Counted from the first letter of the stretch, positions 1 through 6,868 are shown. The stretch is 8,662 bases of DNA from an uncultured Bacilli bacterium (GCA_944364005.1 CALVVW010000052.1:1-8662); one strand, 5' to 3'. The notes: generated by a model not told the origin, from the sequence alone. Translations and numbers: made by a program.

Positions 1-684
1 ACATTTGGATTAGTAGATGGACCAGGTATTCGATGTGTAGTTTTCTTTAATGGATGTATGTTACGTTGTAAATTTTGCCATAATCCTGAGATGTGGAAAA
101 AGAGGGATGATAACTATACTCCAGAAGAGTTATATAAAAGAATTAAGAGATGTGAACCCTATTTTAAAAAAAATGGTGGTGTAACCTTTTCTGGAGGAGA
201 ACCTTTACTACATAGTGACTTTATTATTGAAGTTTGTAAATTATTAAAAAAAGATAATATTCATGTAGCTTTGGATACCTCTGGAGTTGGATTAGGTCAT
301 TATGAAGAAGTCCTTTCTTATGTTGATTTGGTACTTTTAGATGTCAAACATACTAATCCAGAAGGATATTATGATATTACAGGGTTTAAATTGGGAGAAG
401 TTGAAAAATTTATTGATGTCTGTAATAAAATGAATAAGAAAATTTGGATTCGTCAGGTTATTGTGCCTGGAATTACAGATACTTATGAATATATGGATAG
501 TTTAGTTGATTATTTGCAACATATTCATAATATAGAAAGAGTAGATTTTCTTCCTTTTCATCGATTGGGTCGTGAAAAATATATTAAATTAGGTATTCCT
601 TATCCATATGAAGAAAAACAGGATATGGATAAAGAAAAATGTAATCAATTATATGATTATTTCAAGGAAAGATATTTTAAATAA
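1..684 (+). CDS. pflA: Pyruvate formate-lyase activating enzyme, 5'-truncated by the window edge
   Basis: Radical SAM activase that installs the glycyl radical on pyruvate formate-lyase in anaerobic mixed-acid fermentation; cytoplasmic. The frame is open from base 1, giving 227 residues, and begins inside the family's conserved N-terminal segment (TFGLVDGPGIR), so only about 15-20 residues should be missing. Seen directly are the [4Fe-4S] motif CMLRCKFC (C19, C23, C26 of the visible part, spacing CX3CX2C), followed by HNPEMW as in PflA proteins, and the SAM-binding glycine motif FSGGEP. The ATG at 58 lies inside the cluster motif and cannot be the true start. The gene ends in TAA, which sits inside a terminator hairpin. 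Its usual partner pflB would be expected just upstream, outside the window. Another glycyl-radical activase is possible, but the DGPGIR and HNPEMW context favours PflA. Confidence 0.93.
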   Translation, partial: TFGLVDGPGIRCVVFFNGCMLRCKFCHNPEMWKKRDDNYTPEELYKRIKRCEPYFKKNGGVTFSGGEPLLHSDFIIEVCKLLKKDNIHVALDTSGVGLGHYEEVLSYVDLVLLDVKHTNPEGYYDITGFKLGEVEKFIDVCNKMNKKIWIRQVIVPGITDTYEYMDSLVDYLQHIHNIERVDFLPFHRLGREKYIKLGIPYPYEEKQDMDKEKCNQLYDYFKERYFK

Positions 685-695
685 TATCTTTTTTT
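668..695 (+). terminator. Intrinsic terminator of pflA
   Basis: A 9-bp perfect inverted repeat (AAAGATATT at 668-676, AATATCTTT at 683-691) with a 6-nt loop is followed by a run of seven T (689-695). The stem contains only one G-C pair, so it is weak, and the stop codon of pflA lies within it. Confidence 0.55.
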
Positions 696-703
696 GTTAT
701 ACT
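695..703 (+). promoter_or_regulatory. Possible extended -10 promoter for the ATPase cluster
   Basis: TGTTATACT matches an extended -10 element (TGn followed by TATACT, 5 of 6 to TATAAT). There is no recognisable -35, as expected if the TG extension substitutes for it. The transcript would start near 710, just upstream of the AAAGGAG ribosome binding site at 714-720. It sits immediately after the pflA terminator, where a new transcription unit would begin. Confidence 0.4.
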
Positions 704-726
704 TTTTTTAAATAAAGGAGTTTACT

Positions 727-2601
727 ATGAGGAAGAGTGTAGTTTCAGAAATTTATTTAACCTCTAAATTTGTTTCAAAAGAATCATGGCACGTTATGTT
801 TTTGAAACTGGCAAAATATTTAGGCTCTTTTTCAAAATTTGAAATTTTTGTTGTTTGTGAGATGAATAAGCTTCATTATTATGTAGAAACTGATGTTGTG
901 CTTCCTACGATGTTAGGAGATATTTCTGATTTTATGTTTGGTGCGTCTTCTGTTTGTTGGTCATTTTCTTATGAACGTGGAGTCCCTTATATTAATCAAT
1001 CTACTGATTCTATTATTGATTTTATTGATAAGGAGTCTTTAAAGAAGTCTCGTGATGTAAAAATGTTAGAACTTAATTTTCGACTAGCTAGGGATAAATT
1101 ATTTAGTCATGGCTATTTATATATTAATGAGCAAGGAAAAATTATTCGTCGTAGGTTATTTAAAACATTACCTGAAGTATTACTTAGTATTGATTTTTCT
1201 AAAAATAAGAAATATACTTATCAGTCTCCACCTAAGTATTTAGATTTTCAAAAAGCTTTGTCATTATTGCAAAGTGATTCTGTACAAGCATTATTTTCTG
1301 TTTCTACTTTTCCTTATTTTTCTAAAGATTATTATTTAAATTTATCTGCTTATTCTTTTGATAAACATTCTCTTGTAGTAGGTTCTACTGGTAGTGGTAA
1401 ATCTAAGTTTATTAGTCTTCTTATTAGTCGTTTAGCAACAACCCTTGATTATAAATTAAAATATAAGATTGTTGTTATTGATCCACATGCTTCTTTGGAA
1501 GAAGATATTGGTGGTATTCGTAATAGTTCTGTTATTGATTTTGAAACGATGGAAAGTAGTATTAATTTATTTGTTAATTCTACTGATAATATTGTTGTTT
1601 CTGTAGAGTTATTACTTTCATTACTTTCTTCTTATATGAAAGATTTGTATAATTCTAAATTAGAAAGAATCTTAAGACATAGTTTATTATTGCTTTTATA
1701 TCATAATATATTTAGTTTTCAGAACTTACGTAAATTACTTTTGGAAGTAGAATATCGTGAATCTTTGTTATTAGATGATTTGCCAGATAGTATTACTAGT
1801 TTCTTTTTGACAGATTTTAATGAACTAAAGAATAAATATTATAATGAGTCTATTGCACCTATTCTTTCTTTTTTAGATGAAATGGAATTTATTTCTGTTT
1901 TTCAAAATGAATGTAATAATGCTTTATCTTTACAAGAAACTATTAAGCAAAATTTTTTAACTTTATTTTCTCTAAATCGTAATAGATTAGGAGAGTCTTG
2001 TGTTAAGACAATTTCTGGCCTTATTATGCAGCAGTTAATTACGGTAATTCAAGATAGAAAGATAGATGAACATATTATATTTATTGTCGATGAAGTGTCT
2101 GTTGTTGAAAATCCTATTTTACTTAAGTTTTTATCAGAAGCTAGGAAATTTGGTTTATCATTAATTTTAGTACAGCAATATTTTGAACAGATTAGTGGAA
2201 AATTACAAGAAGCTATTTTTGCTAATGTTGTTAATTATTATGTTTTTAGAGTATCTAGAAGAGATGCTAGTATATTAGCTAGCAATATTTCTATGAAGTT
2301 ATCTTGTGATGATAGTGAAGAAAACCGCATTTCTATGTTAATTAATTTGGGAGATAGAGAATGTGTAGTACGACTTGGAAGTCGGGGAGTTTTACTTCCA
2401 GCATTTAAGGCCAGAACTGTTGATTTTGTTCCAGTTAAAAGAATTAAGAGTACCAAAATTTCTAAGCCTGTTCCTAAAAGCGAGGTTACTATTACTCCTC
2501 CAAAAAAGAAATTTGAGATTACACCAAATATTAAGCTAACCGAATTGTTATTGGAACAGTCTTCTAGTAGAAGAAATATGAGAGGTGATACTAATGAATA
2601 A
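727..2601 (+). CDS. HerA/VirB4-like (DUF87-type) P-loop ATPase
   Basis: A 624-residue ATPase of the FtsK-HerA superfamily, whose members form ring motors that move DNA or protein. Seen: Walker A GSTGSGKS (219-226), the family strand VVIDPHA (249-255), Walker B IIFIVDE (450-456, acidic pair D455-E456) and, after a segment reading SEARKFGLSLIL, the sensor-like VQQ (482-484). The run LSEARKFGLSL..VQQY..Q is characteristic of HerA/VirB4/TraG-like proteins and argues against FtsK. Residues 1-210 look like the mixed alpha/beta N-terminal region of these ATPases. No transmembrane helix is evident. The C-terminus (from about 575) is Lys/Pro-rich and probably flexible. AAAGGAG at 714-720 sets the ATG. 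The stop overlaps the next gene by 8 nt. No NurA, relaxase or other secretion genes are visible, so the biological role (conjugation, pilus, DNA processing or defence) is open. Confidence 0.8.
   Translation: MRKSVVSEIYLTSKFVSKESWHVMFLKLAKYLGSFSKFEIFVVCEMNKLHYYVETDVVLPTMLGDISDFMFGASSVCWSFSYERGVPYINQSTDSIIDFIDKESLKKSRDVKMLELNFRLARDKLFSHGYLYINEQGKIIRRRLFKTLPEVLLSIDFSKNKKYTYQSPPKYLDFQKALSLLQSDSVQALFSVSTFPYFSKDYYLNLSAYSFDKHSLVVGSTGSGKSKFISLLISRLATTLDYKLKYKIVVIDPHASLEEDIGGIRNSSVIDFETMESSINLFVNSTDNIVVSVELLLSLLSSYMKDLYNSKLERILRHSLLLLLYHNIFSFQNLRKLLLEVEYRESLLLDDLPDSITSFFLTDFNELKNKYYNESIAPILSFLDEMEFISVFQNECNNALSLQETIKQNFLTLFSLNRNRLGESCVKTISGLIMQQLITVIQDRKIDEHIIFIVDEVSVVENPILLKFLSEARKFGLSLILVQQYFEQISGKLQEAIFANVVNYYVFRVSRRDASILASNISMKLSCDDSEENRISMLINLGDRECVVRLGSRGVLLPAFKARTVDFVPVKRIKSTKISKPVPKSEVTITPPKKKFEITPNIKLTELLLEQSSSRRNMRGDTNE
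2582..2587 (+). promoter_or_regulatory. Ribosome binding site fixing the start of the Cys-rich gene
   Basis: GAGGTG lies inside the ATPase coding end, 6 nt before the ATG at 2594. It makes that ATG the likely start, rather than the GTG at 2585 that lies within the site itself. Confidence 0.6.
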
Positions 2602-3283
2602 GCCGCAAGTAGTAGAGGCAGTAGATAAGATTTTTTCTAATGTTTTTGACTGTAAGAATCCATTTACCTTAGATGAACTTTTAACTAAGTTTGCTTTTGA
2701 TGTTAAATTACCACAACAAGTCAATGATTCGTTTACAGGAGAAGTGACTTGGGCAACATCAGTAAATCCTACCAAGTATATTACAGAAGAAAATACTTGG
2801 AAGTGGAAAAGTTGGGAGCAACCAAAACAAGAAATAGAAAATTTAGAACAATTGGTTAATCTGTGGAATAAAATTAATTATCGTACTACGGAAAGGGTGT
2901 ATGATTCTACTAATGTTTCTGAAAGTGATACCATTTATCGCTCTGAGAATGTTTATCGCTCCTGTGATTCTAGTGATTGTAAAAATCTGATTTTTTCAGA
3001 TGGTTGTCAAAACTGTGAATATTTACTTGCTTCTCAAAGATCTGGACATTGTAGTTTTTGTATTCGATGTGATGATTCTTCTGGTTGCTCTAACAGTTAT
3101 AATATTTCATGCTCTAGTAAGATTAGTAATTCTTTCTTTATCGAAGATTGTGGTTCTTTGCACGAATGTATGTTTTGTGCTCATATTTCTAATAAAAAGT
3201 ATTGTATTTGTAATATGCAATTTGATAAAGAGGAGTATTTTGTTATTAAAAAAGAGATTATCAAGTGGATTATGAATTCATAA
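2594..3283 (+). CDS. Cysteine-rich repeat protein, possible metal-binding beta-helix, function unknown
   Basis: A 229-residue protein whose ATG overlaps the ATPase stop (ATGAATAA), implying translational coupling. Residues 1-95 are ordinary and Trp-containing (several W at 53-91). Residues about 103-206 hold loosely repeated units rich in Ser, Asn and Cys, with 14 of the 15 cysteines at 124-206. Candidate metal-binding or disulfide pairs include C138-C141, C153-C156-C159 and C192-C195. The tail reads FCAHISNKKYCICN followed by DKEEY. That ending (NKxYxxxN...KEEY after Cys-rich repeats) resembles proteins I recall from Candidate Phyla Radiation genomes, often mislabelled as CaiB/BaiF family; this is memory, not a search. 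There is no signal peptide or membrane helix, so it is probably cytoplasmic. It might be a zinc-binding or scaffold partner of the ATPase. It does not look like a CoA-transferase. Confidence 0.75.
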   Translation: MNKPQVVEAVDKIFSNVFDCKNPFTLDELLTKFAFDVKLPQQVNDSFTGEVTWATSVNPTKYITEENTWKWKSWEQPKQEIENLEQLVNLWNKINYRTTERVYDSTNVSESDTIYRSENVYRSCDSSDCKNLIFSDGCQNCEYLLASQRSGHCSFCIRCDDSSGCSNSYNISCSSKISNSFFIEDCGSLHECMFCAHISNKKYCICNMQFDKEEYFVIKKEIIKWIMNS

Positions 3284-3291
3284 CGTTAAGT

Positions 3292-3299
3292 GGAGGTGA
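3292..3299 (+). promoter_or_regulatory. Ribosome binding site fixing the start at 3304
   Basis: GGAGGTGA, nearly perfectly complementary to the 16S tail, lies 7 nt (from GGAGG) before ATG 3304. It selects that codon over the in-frame ATG at 3265, which lies inside the previous gene. Confidence 0.75.
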
Positions 3300-3303
3300 T
3301 TTG

Positions 3304-4236
3304 ATGAATTCTTTAGTCTATCAATCGTATATGAGAGATGAGATTATTCCTAAAACAGTTATTTTTGCATCTGCTTTTGGTCTTACTATTGATTCTTTTA
3401 AAACAGCGAATGAACATGGTAAGTATCCTTATCGTATTCGATTTTATCATGGAAATCATATTGTAGGACATATGGATCTTGTTGTGGATGAAATGTTTGG
3501 GAAACTTTATCCTGGTTGGGAATATCCTTTTATTCTTTTTACACCAGTTGGTAATGTTTCAGGCCATTATTTAAGTTCCAGTAATAATAATTTGTTTTCT
3601 TATCAATTAGATTTATATGATAAAGATAAAGTTGATTTTGTTCGTGGATTATTTCAAATCTACGCTTCTGGAAAAAATGAAGTACGAAATCATAATTATT
3701 TTGTAGGTGCTAGTGTTACTTCCCTTAAAGATGGTCAAGAGATTGCTGATATGACTACTAATTGTTGTGGAAGTGAGGTTAAATTTGGCATTCGTAGTTA
3801 TGAACCTTTTGAAGAAGTTACCTATGGTTATTTTGGTGATCTTTATATCTATCATAGACAAATAGAAAATAGAGAAGAAACGCTACTTACTAAAATATCT
3901 GTTTCTAATAGTAGAGTTCAAAAAAATGATGCCAGTTTGTCTTTTTCTGATGGAAGGAGTTATGTTCTTTCTAAAGTAGGTGATACTGAGGGTAATATTC
4001 GATTTGATTTATTGGATAAAGAGATTATGAATCATGATTCCTCCTTTTTTGCAGTAATTGATAGGGTAAGAGATAATTTGACTTTTCCTGTCTATGGCGG
4101 GAGTATTTCTTTGTATGATAGATTTGCAAGTTTATCTTATCAAGATAATTCGCAATTTTTATCTATATCTAAAGCAAGTGATGTGAAGCAGTTAAAAAAA
4201 GTTAATCCATTAGTAAAACAATACTGTAAAAAGTAA
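3304..4236 (+). CDS. Hypothetical protein, third gene of the ATPase cluster
   Basis: A 310-residue protein I do not recognise. It is 20 nt downstream of the Cys-rich gene with a strong ribosome binding site, so it is very likely cotranscribed with it. The composition is rich in aromatic and beta-forming residues (many Tyr, Phe, Ser, Gly), with alternating hydrophobic patterns such as YRIRFYHGNHIVGHMDLVVD (about 39-58) and segments like FGDLYIYHR (about 179-187), suggesting a mostly beta-sheet soluble protein. It has an adjacent cysteine pair C154-C155 and a basic C-terminal tail ending CKK. No signal peptide, membrane helix or known catalytic motif is visible. Its place beside a pump-type ATPase suggests a structural or accessory role, but that rests on position only. 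Confidence 0.8.
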   Translation: MNSLVYQSYMRDEIIPKTVIFASAFGLTIDSFKTANEHGKYPYRIRFYHGNHIVGHMDLVVDEMFGKLYPGWEYPFILFTPVGNVSGHYLSSSNNNLFSYQLDLYDKDKVDFVRGLFQIYASGKNEVRNHNYFVGASVTSLKDGQEIADMTTNCCGSEVKFGIRSYEPFEEVTYGYFGDLYIYHRQIENREETLLTKISVSNSRVQKNDASLSFSDGRSYVLSKVGDTEGNIRFDLLDKEIMNHDSSFFAVIDRVRDNLTFPVYGGSISLYDRFASLSYQDNSQFLSISKASDVKQLKKVNPLVKQYCKK

Positions 4237-4239
4237 ATT

Positions 4240-4259
4240 CAGTCTTCTAACTGTTTTTT
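4240..4259 (+). terminator. Weak possible terminator after the ATPase cluster
   Basis: A 4-bp stem (CAGT/ACTG, 4240-4243 with 4250-4253) with a 6-nt loop is followed by six T. It is short and would allow substantial read-through into the oxidoreductase gene, so the two clusters may or may not be separate transcripts. Confidence 0.25.
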
Positions 4260-4302
4260 GTATGAATAAAATTTTTCAGGGTATGTTATTACTGGTGATA
4301 TT

Positions 4303-5697
4303 ATGTTTTGGAGTGTAAGATTTCCATCAATTCCTGCTTTAAATCCAGTAGATAGTATACTCGATGTTGGTATTATTGGAGGCGGAATTACTGGACTTTC
4401 TACTGCTTATTATTTAAAAGATACTAATTTGAAAATTGCTTTATTTGATAAGGGCTCTATTGGTCAAGGTGTGACTAGTAAGACAACTGCTAAAATTACC
4501 TATTTACAAGGTGATATTTATCAAAAGTTAGGTAGTAAGGCAAAAGAGTACTATCTATCTCAAAAGCAAGCTATTTCAGAGTTATTACGTATTATTGAAA
4601 CAGAACATATTTCTTGTGATTTGGAGCAAGTTAGGTCTATTCTTTTTACTTTGGATGACGAAAATGTTTCAAAAATTAAACGTGAAAAAGAGTTGTTAGA
4701 AAGTTTTTCTGCTCATCCATTTTATGTTTTTGATACTAGTATTAAAGCCGGTATTGGTGTTTCTGATACATATGTTTTTCATCCATTGAAATATTTATCT
4801 GGTTTATCTAGGTTATTACTTTCTAAAATTATGTTTTATGAAAATACTTTGGTTCAAAATATTAAAAGGGAAAATGGCTATTATCTTTTACAGACTCCGC
4901 TAGGAGATTTTAAGGTAAGAAATGTTATTATTGCTTGTCACTATCCATTCTTTTTATATCCTAATTTTTTTCCGTTAAAGACTTATATACAGAGAGAATA
5001 TGTAAATGTAGCTAATGTTAAGAAGCATGAAGCTTATTCGGCTATTAATATTGATTCTTGTCTTCATTCTATTCGCTACTATAAAGATTATCTTATTTAT
5101 GGCTCTAATCGTCATAAGCTTACTAGTAAGATTGATTATGGTAAGAGTTATGAACATAGTAGGGAAGATTTTAAGAGATATTTTCATAGTTTTCCAGAAT
5201 ATACTTGGATGAATCAAGATATTGTTAGTCATGACTTATTGCCTTTTATTGGTGAAGTTTCTCCTCATCTGTTTTTAGGTACTGCTTATCGTGGCTGGGG
5301 AATTACGAATGGAACAATTGCAGGGAAGATTTTATCTGATTTAATTTTACATAAAAGAAGTGAGTTTTCTTCTTTATTTTCTCCTTGTCGTATGAATGTT
5401 TCTTTGTTCGCTAATTCTTTTTTAGGTACTTTTCATTATATGAAAGTATATGCTGAAGCTTTATGGAAGAAAAACAATCCTACTTATATTCGAATTAATG
5501 GAGTAATTTATGCATTATATGAAGATAAAGAACATAAAACTCATAAGATTCGTTTATTATGTCCTCACATGAAATGTAATTTGGTTTTTAATTCGTTTGA
5601 TGAGACTTGGGATTGTCCTTGTCATGGTTCTAGATTTGATTTGGATGGTAAATTGATAGAAGGACCTGCAAAAGAGAACTTAAAAAATTGTATATAG
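4303..5697 (+). CDS. FAD-dependent oxidoreductase with C-terminal Rieske [2Fe-2S] domain (YhfW-like)
   Basis: A 464-residue two-domain protein. The N-terminal part is a DAO-type FAD domain: dinucleotide-binding GIIGGGITGLS with the GxGxxG glycines at 26, 28 and 31, an acidic residue (D49) at the end of the second strand, and GQGVTSKTTAKIT (54-66), matching the G-x-T-T-x-K stretch of YhfW-like enzymes. A late flavin-binding segment, GTAYRGWGITNGTIAG, precedes the linker. The C-terminal Rieske domain carries cluster ligands C420 and H422 (CPH) and C438 and H441 (CPCHGSRF), plus C425 and C440 placed like the disulfide pair of cytochrome bc1 Rieske proteins. The substrate is unknown; an electron flow between flavin and the iron-sulfur cluster is implied. 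It is somewhat shorter than B. subtilis YhfW as I remember it. The ribosome binding site is modest (GGTGAT before the ATG). It is followed after 38 nt by a ferritin-like gene, probably in the same operon. Confidence 0.88.
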   Translation: MFWSVRFPSIPALNPVDSILDVGIIGGGITGLSTAYYLKDTNLKIALFDKGSIGQGVTSKTTAKITYLQGDIYQKLGSKAKEYYLSQKQAISELLRIIETEHISCDLEQVRSILFTLDDENVSKIKREKELLESFSAHPFYVFDTSIKAGIGVSDTYVFHPLKYLSGLSRLLLSKIMFYENTLVQNIKRENGYYLLQTPLGDFKVRNVIIACHYPFFLYPNFFPLKTYIQREYVNVANVKKHEAYSAINIDSCLHSIRYYKDYLIYGSNRHKLTSKIDYGKSYEHSREDFKRYFHSFPEYTWMNQDIVSHDLLPFIGEVSPHLFLGTAYRGWGITNGTIAGKILSDLILHKRSEFSSLFSPCRMNVSLFANSFLGTFHYMKVYAEALWKKNNPTYIRINGVIYALYEDKEHKTHKIRLLCPHMKCNLVFNSFDETWDCPCHGSRFDLDGKLIEGPAKENLKNCI

Positions 5698-5723
5698 TTT
5701 CTTCTTTTGGACATACTAATAGC

Positions 5724-5730
5724 GAGGTGA
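5724..5730 (+). promoter_or_regulatory. Ribosome binding site fixing the start at 5736
   Basis: GAGGTGA lies 5 nt before ATG 5736. The in-frame ATA/upstream start near 5688 overlaps the oxidoreductase end and lacks such a site. Confidence 0.65.
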
Positions 5731-5735
5731 AGAAA

Positions 5736-6173
5736 ATGAATAAACAATGCGAATTAATTGAAAAAATTTATAAGGATGCTGCTATGGGAAGATTTTCTAC
5801 TCGTAAGTTGTTAGATAGTCTAAAGGGTAGAGATAATAAGATTACCGGTGATGTGGAAAGTATTTTTGAAGGATATTCATCTTTTGAAGAAAAAGCAAAA
5901 GAAGAGCTTCTTGCTTGTGATATGAAACCTGAAGAGGAAGGTAGTATTGCTAAAATGATGTCTTCCATGGGGATTTTTAAAGAAGTTATTTCAGATAATA
6001 GTGATGCAGCAATTGCTGATTTGTTAATTCAAGGATTGTCCATGGGTGTAATTGAGATGGAGAAACGTATTAAAGGTGCTAGTGATGATATTAATAAAGA
6101 TCATTTAAAATTAGCAAAGGATTTTAAAAAGTTTCAAGAGAAATCTCAAAAGACTATGGAAAAATATTTATAA
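5736..6173 (+). CDS. Small four-helix ferritin-like protein (DUF2383-like)
   Basis: A 145-residue, strongly helical and charged protein. The pattern AAMGRFSTRKLLDSL near the start, then GYSSFEEKAKEEL, a middle SMGIFKEVISDNSDAAIADLLIQGLSMG segment and a Lys-rich C-terminal helix (LAKDFKKFQEKSQKTMEKYL) resembles a common family in Clostridia and Bacilli, usually unnamed and related to DUF2383 ferritin-like four-helix bundles. I can point to the LIQGLSMGVIEMEK signature but cannot confirm a diiron site, because the Glu/His ligand pattern is not clear (one His only). It sits 38 nt after the Rieske oxidoreductase and before a strong terminator, so they are likely cotranscribed; a redox or iron link is inference. 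Confidence 0.75.
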   Translation: MNKQCELIEKIYKDAAMGRFSTRKLLDSLKGRDNKITGDVESIFEGYSSFEEKAKEELLACDMKPEEEGSIAKMMSSMGIFKEVISDNSDAAIADLLIQGLSMGVIEMEKRIKGASDDINKDHLKLAKDFKKFQEKSQKTMEKYL

Positions 6174-6195
6174 GAGAATTTAGTTCTCTTTTTTT
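6172..6195 (+). terminator. Intrinsic terminator after the ferritin-like gene
   Basis: A perfect 7-bp stem (AAGAGAA at 6172-6178, TTCTCTT at 6184-6190) with a 5-nt loop runs directly into seven T (6189-6195). It overlaps the TAA stop by two bases and separates the redox genes from the coat genes. Confidence 0.8.
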
Positions 6196-6230
6196 GTTTA
6201 AAAAATGTTTTTTGTTACAGACTATTATTG

Positions 6231-6238
6231 GGAGGAGA
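6231..6238 (+). promoter_or_regulatory. Ribosome binding site fixing the start at 6242
   Basis: GGAGGAGA precedes ATG 6242 with 6 nt after GGAGG. It rules out the in-frame upstream start codon near 6194, which falls in the terminator T-run. Confidence 0.75.
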
Positions 6239-6241
6239 TTT

Positions 6242-6472
6242 ATGAATAATATACAATATATGGAAGTCCCTAGTAATATTCTTACGGGCAAAGATTTAGA
6301 TTATTTATCTGATATGTTTGCATGGAATTATGGAGCATATAAGAAAATGAAGAATTCTGTAAGTCAAGTTACTGATCAAGAAATTGTTGCGGTAATGGAT
6401 AAGGCGGCAAGTGTTTTTGATCAAAATTTGAATACGGTGTTATCTATTTTAGGAGGTGTTTCTAATGAATAA
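6242..6472 (+). CDS. Small CotF-type spore coat protein
   Basis: A 76-residue protein with the stretch ILTGKDLDYLSDMFAWNY at residues 14-31, which is the hallmark of short coat F relatives in spore formers (T-G-K-D-L-x-Y-L-x-D...WN), followed by an amphipathic helix ending in LNTVLSIL. It has no signal peptide and is expected to be made in the mother cell and laid onto the spore coat, if the organism sporulates. Its stop overlaps the next coat gene by 8 nt, so the pair is translationally coupled and may assemble together. The region between the preceding terminator and this gene (6196-6241) must hold its promoter. I could not see a convincing sigma-A, -E, -G or -K element there. Confidence 0.75.
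   Translation: MNNIQYMEVPSNILTGKDLDYLSDMFAWNYGAYKKMKNSVSQVTDQEIVAVMDKAASVFDQNLNTVLSILGGVSNE
6451..6458 (+). promoter_or_regulatory. Ribosome binding site for the second coat gene
   Basis: AGGAGGTG, within the end of the first coat gene, lies 6 nt before ATG 6465. The GTG at 6456 is part of this site and so is not the start. Confidence 0.7.
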
Positions 6473-6779
6473 TCAGATTACTAATCCGAAAGTAGAAGTA
6501 CCTATAGGAATTACATGTAATGATAAAGATTATATTAATTCACTACTTTCTTGTTTAAAAGAAATGTCTAAAAATTATGTTGTTGCTATGACGGAGGCTA
6601 GTAATGAGTGTTTATATGAGAAACACAAGCAAGTATTTTTATCATTAGTTGCTTTGCAAAGAGAAGTTTATGAGTTGATGTTTCGTAAAGGTTGGTATGC
6701 CTTAGAGAAGGCTGATAGTCAAAAGATTAATCAAAAATCTCAGATGTTAACTCAAGAATATCAAGATTTAAATGCTTAA
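6465..6779 (+). CDS. CotF-family spore coat protein
   Basis: A 104-residue helical protein of the coat F family. The features are an N-terminal NDKDYINSLLSCLKEMSKNY segment, a middle helix, and the diagnostic ELMFRKGWYALEKADSQKI stretch (about 70-88), closely matching CotF-like proteins (L-M-x-x-K-G-W-Y-x-x-E-x-A). It has no signal peptide. It is coupled to the smaller coat gene by an ATGAATAA overlap and followed by a good terminator, so the two form a bicistronic unit. In B. subtilis, CotF is one precursor cleaved into two polypeptides; whether the two separate genes here correspond to those halves is speculation. Confidence 0.85.
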   Translation: MNNQITNPKVEVPIGITCNDKDYINSLLSCLKEMSKNYVVAMTEASNECLYEKHKQVFLSLVALQREVYELMFRKGWYALEKADSQKINQKSQMLTQEYQDLNA

Positions 6780-6782
6780 TTT

Positions 6783-6809
6783 GAGGGGAACAATTGTTCT
6801 TCTTTTTTT
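6783..6809 (+). terminator. Intrinsic terminator of the coat gene pair
   Basis: The palindrome GAACAATTGTTC (6788-6799) is extended by G-U, G-C and A-T pairs to a stem of about 9 bp (6783-6791 with 6796-6804) with an AATT loop, followed by seven T (6803-6809). Confidence 0.75.
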
Positions 6810-6868
6810 GGTAATGTTGATAGTATAATAATTTTAAATTTGGTTATTTTATAAATAGGTGATGATTT

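Noticed and set aside
2238..2775. Minus-strand open frames of 72 and 75 codons over the ATPase end
   Set aside because: They are antisense to well-supported genes, lack ribosome binding sites and have no recognisable domain.
3000..3275. Plus-strand 91-codon frame rich in Val, Leu and Ile that looks like a membrane protein
   Set aside because: It lies entirely within the Cys-rich gene in another frame; apparent hydrophobicity arises from the T-rich second codon position.
4975..5232. Minus- and plus-strand frames of 85 and 65 codons inside the oxidoreductase gene
   Set aside because: They overlap a confidently identified FAD/Rieske gene; their Ile-rich translation is what AT-rich DNA gives in a wrong frame.
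6196..6241. Sporulation sigma-factor promoter before the coat genes
   Set aside because: No convincing sigma-E, -G or -K -10/-35 pair could be read in this short stretch; a lone TATTAT at 6223-6228 has no partner -35.
6823..6830. TATAAT at 6824-6829 as a promoter
   Set aside because: No -35-like hexamer lies at 16-18 nt upstream, and a far better promoter follows at 6869-6897.
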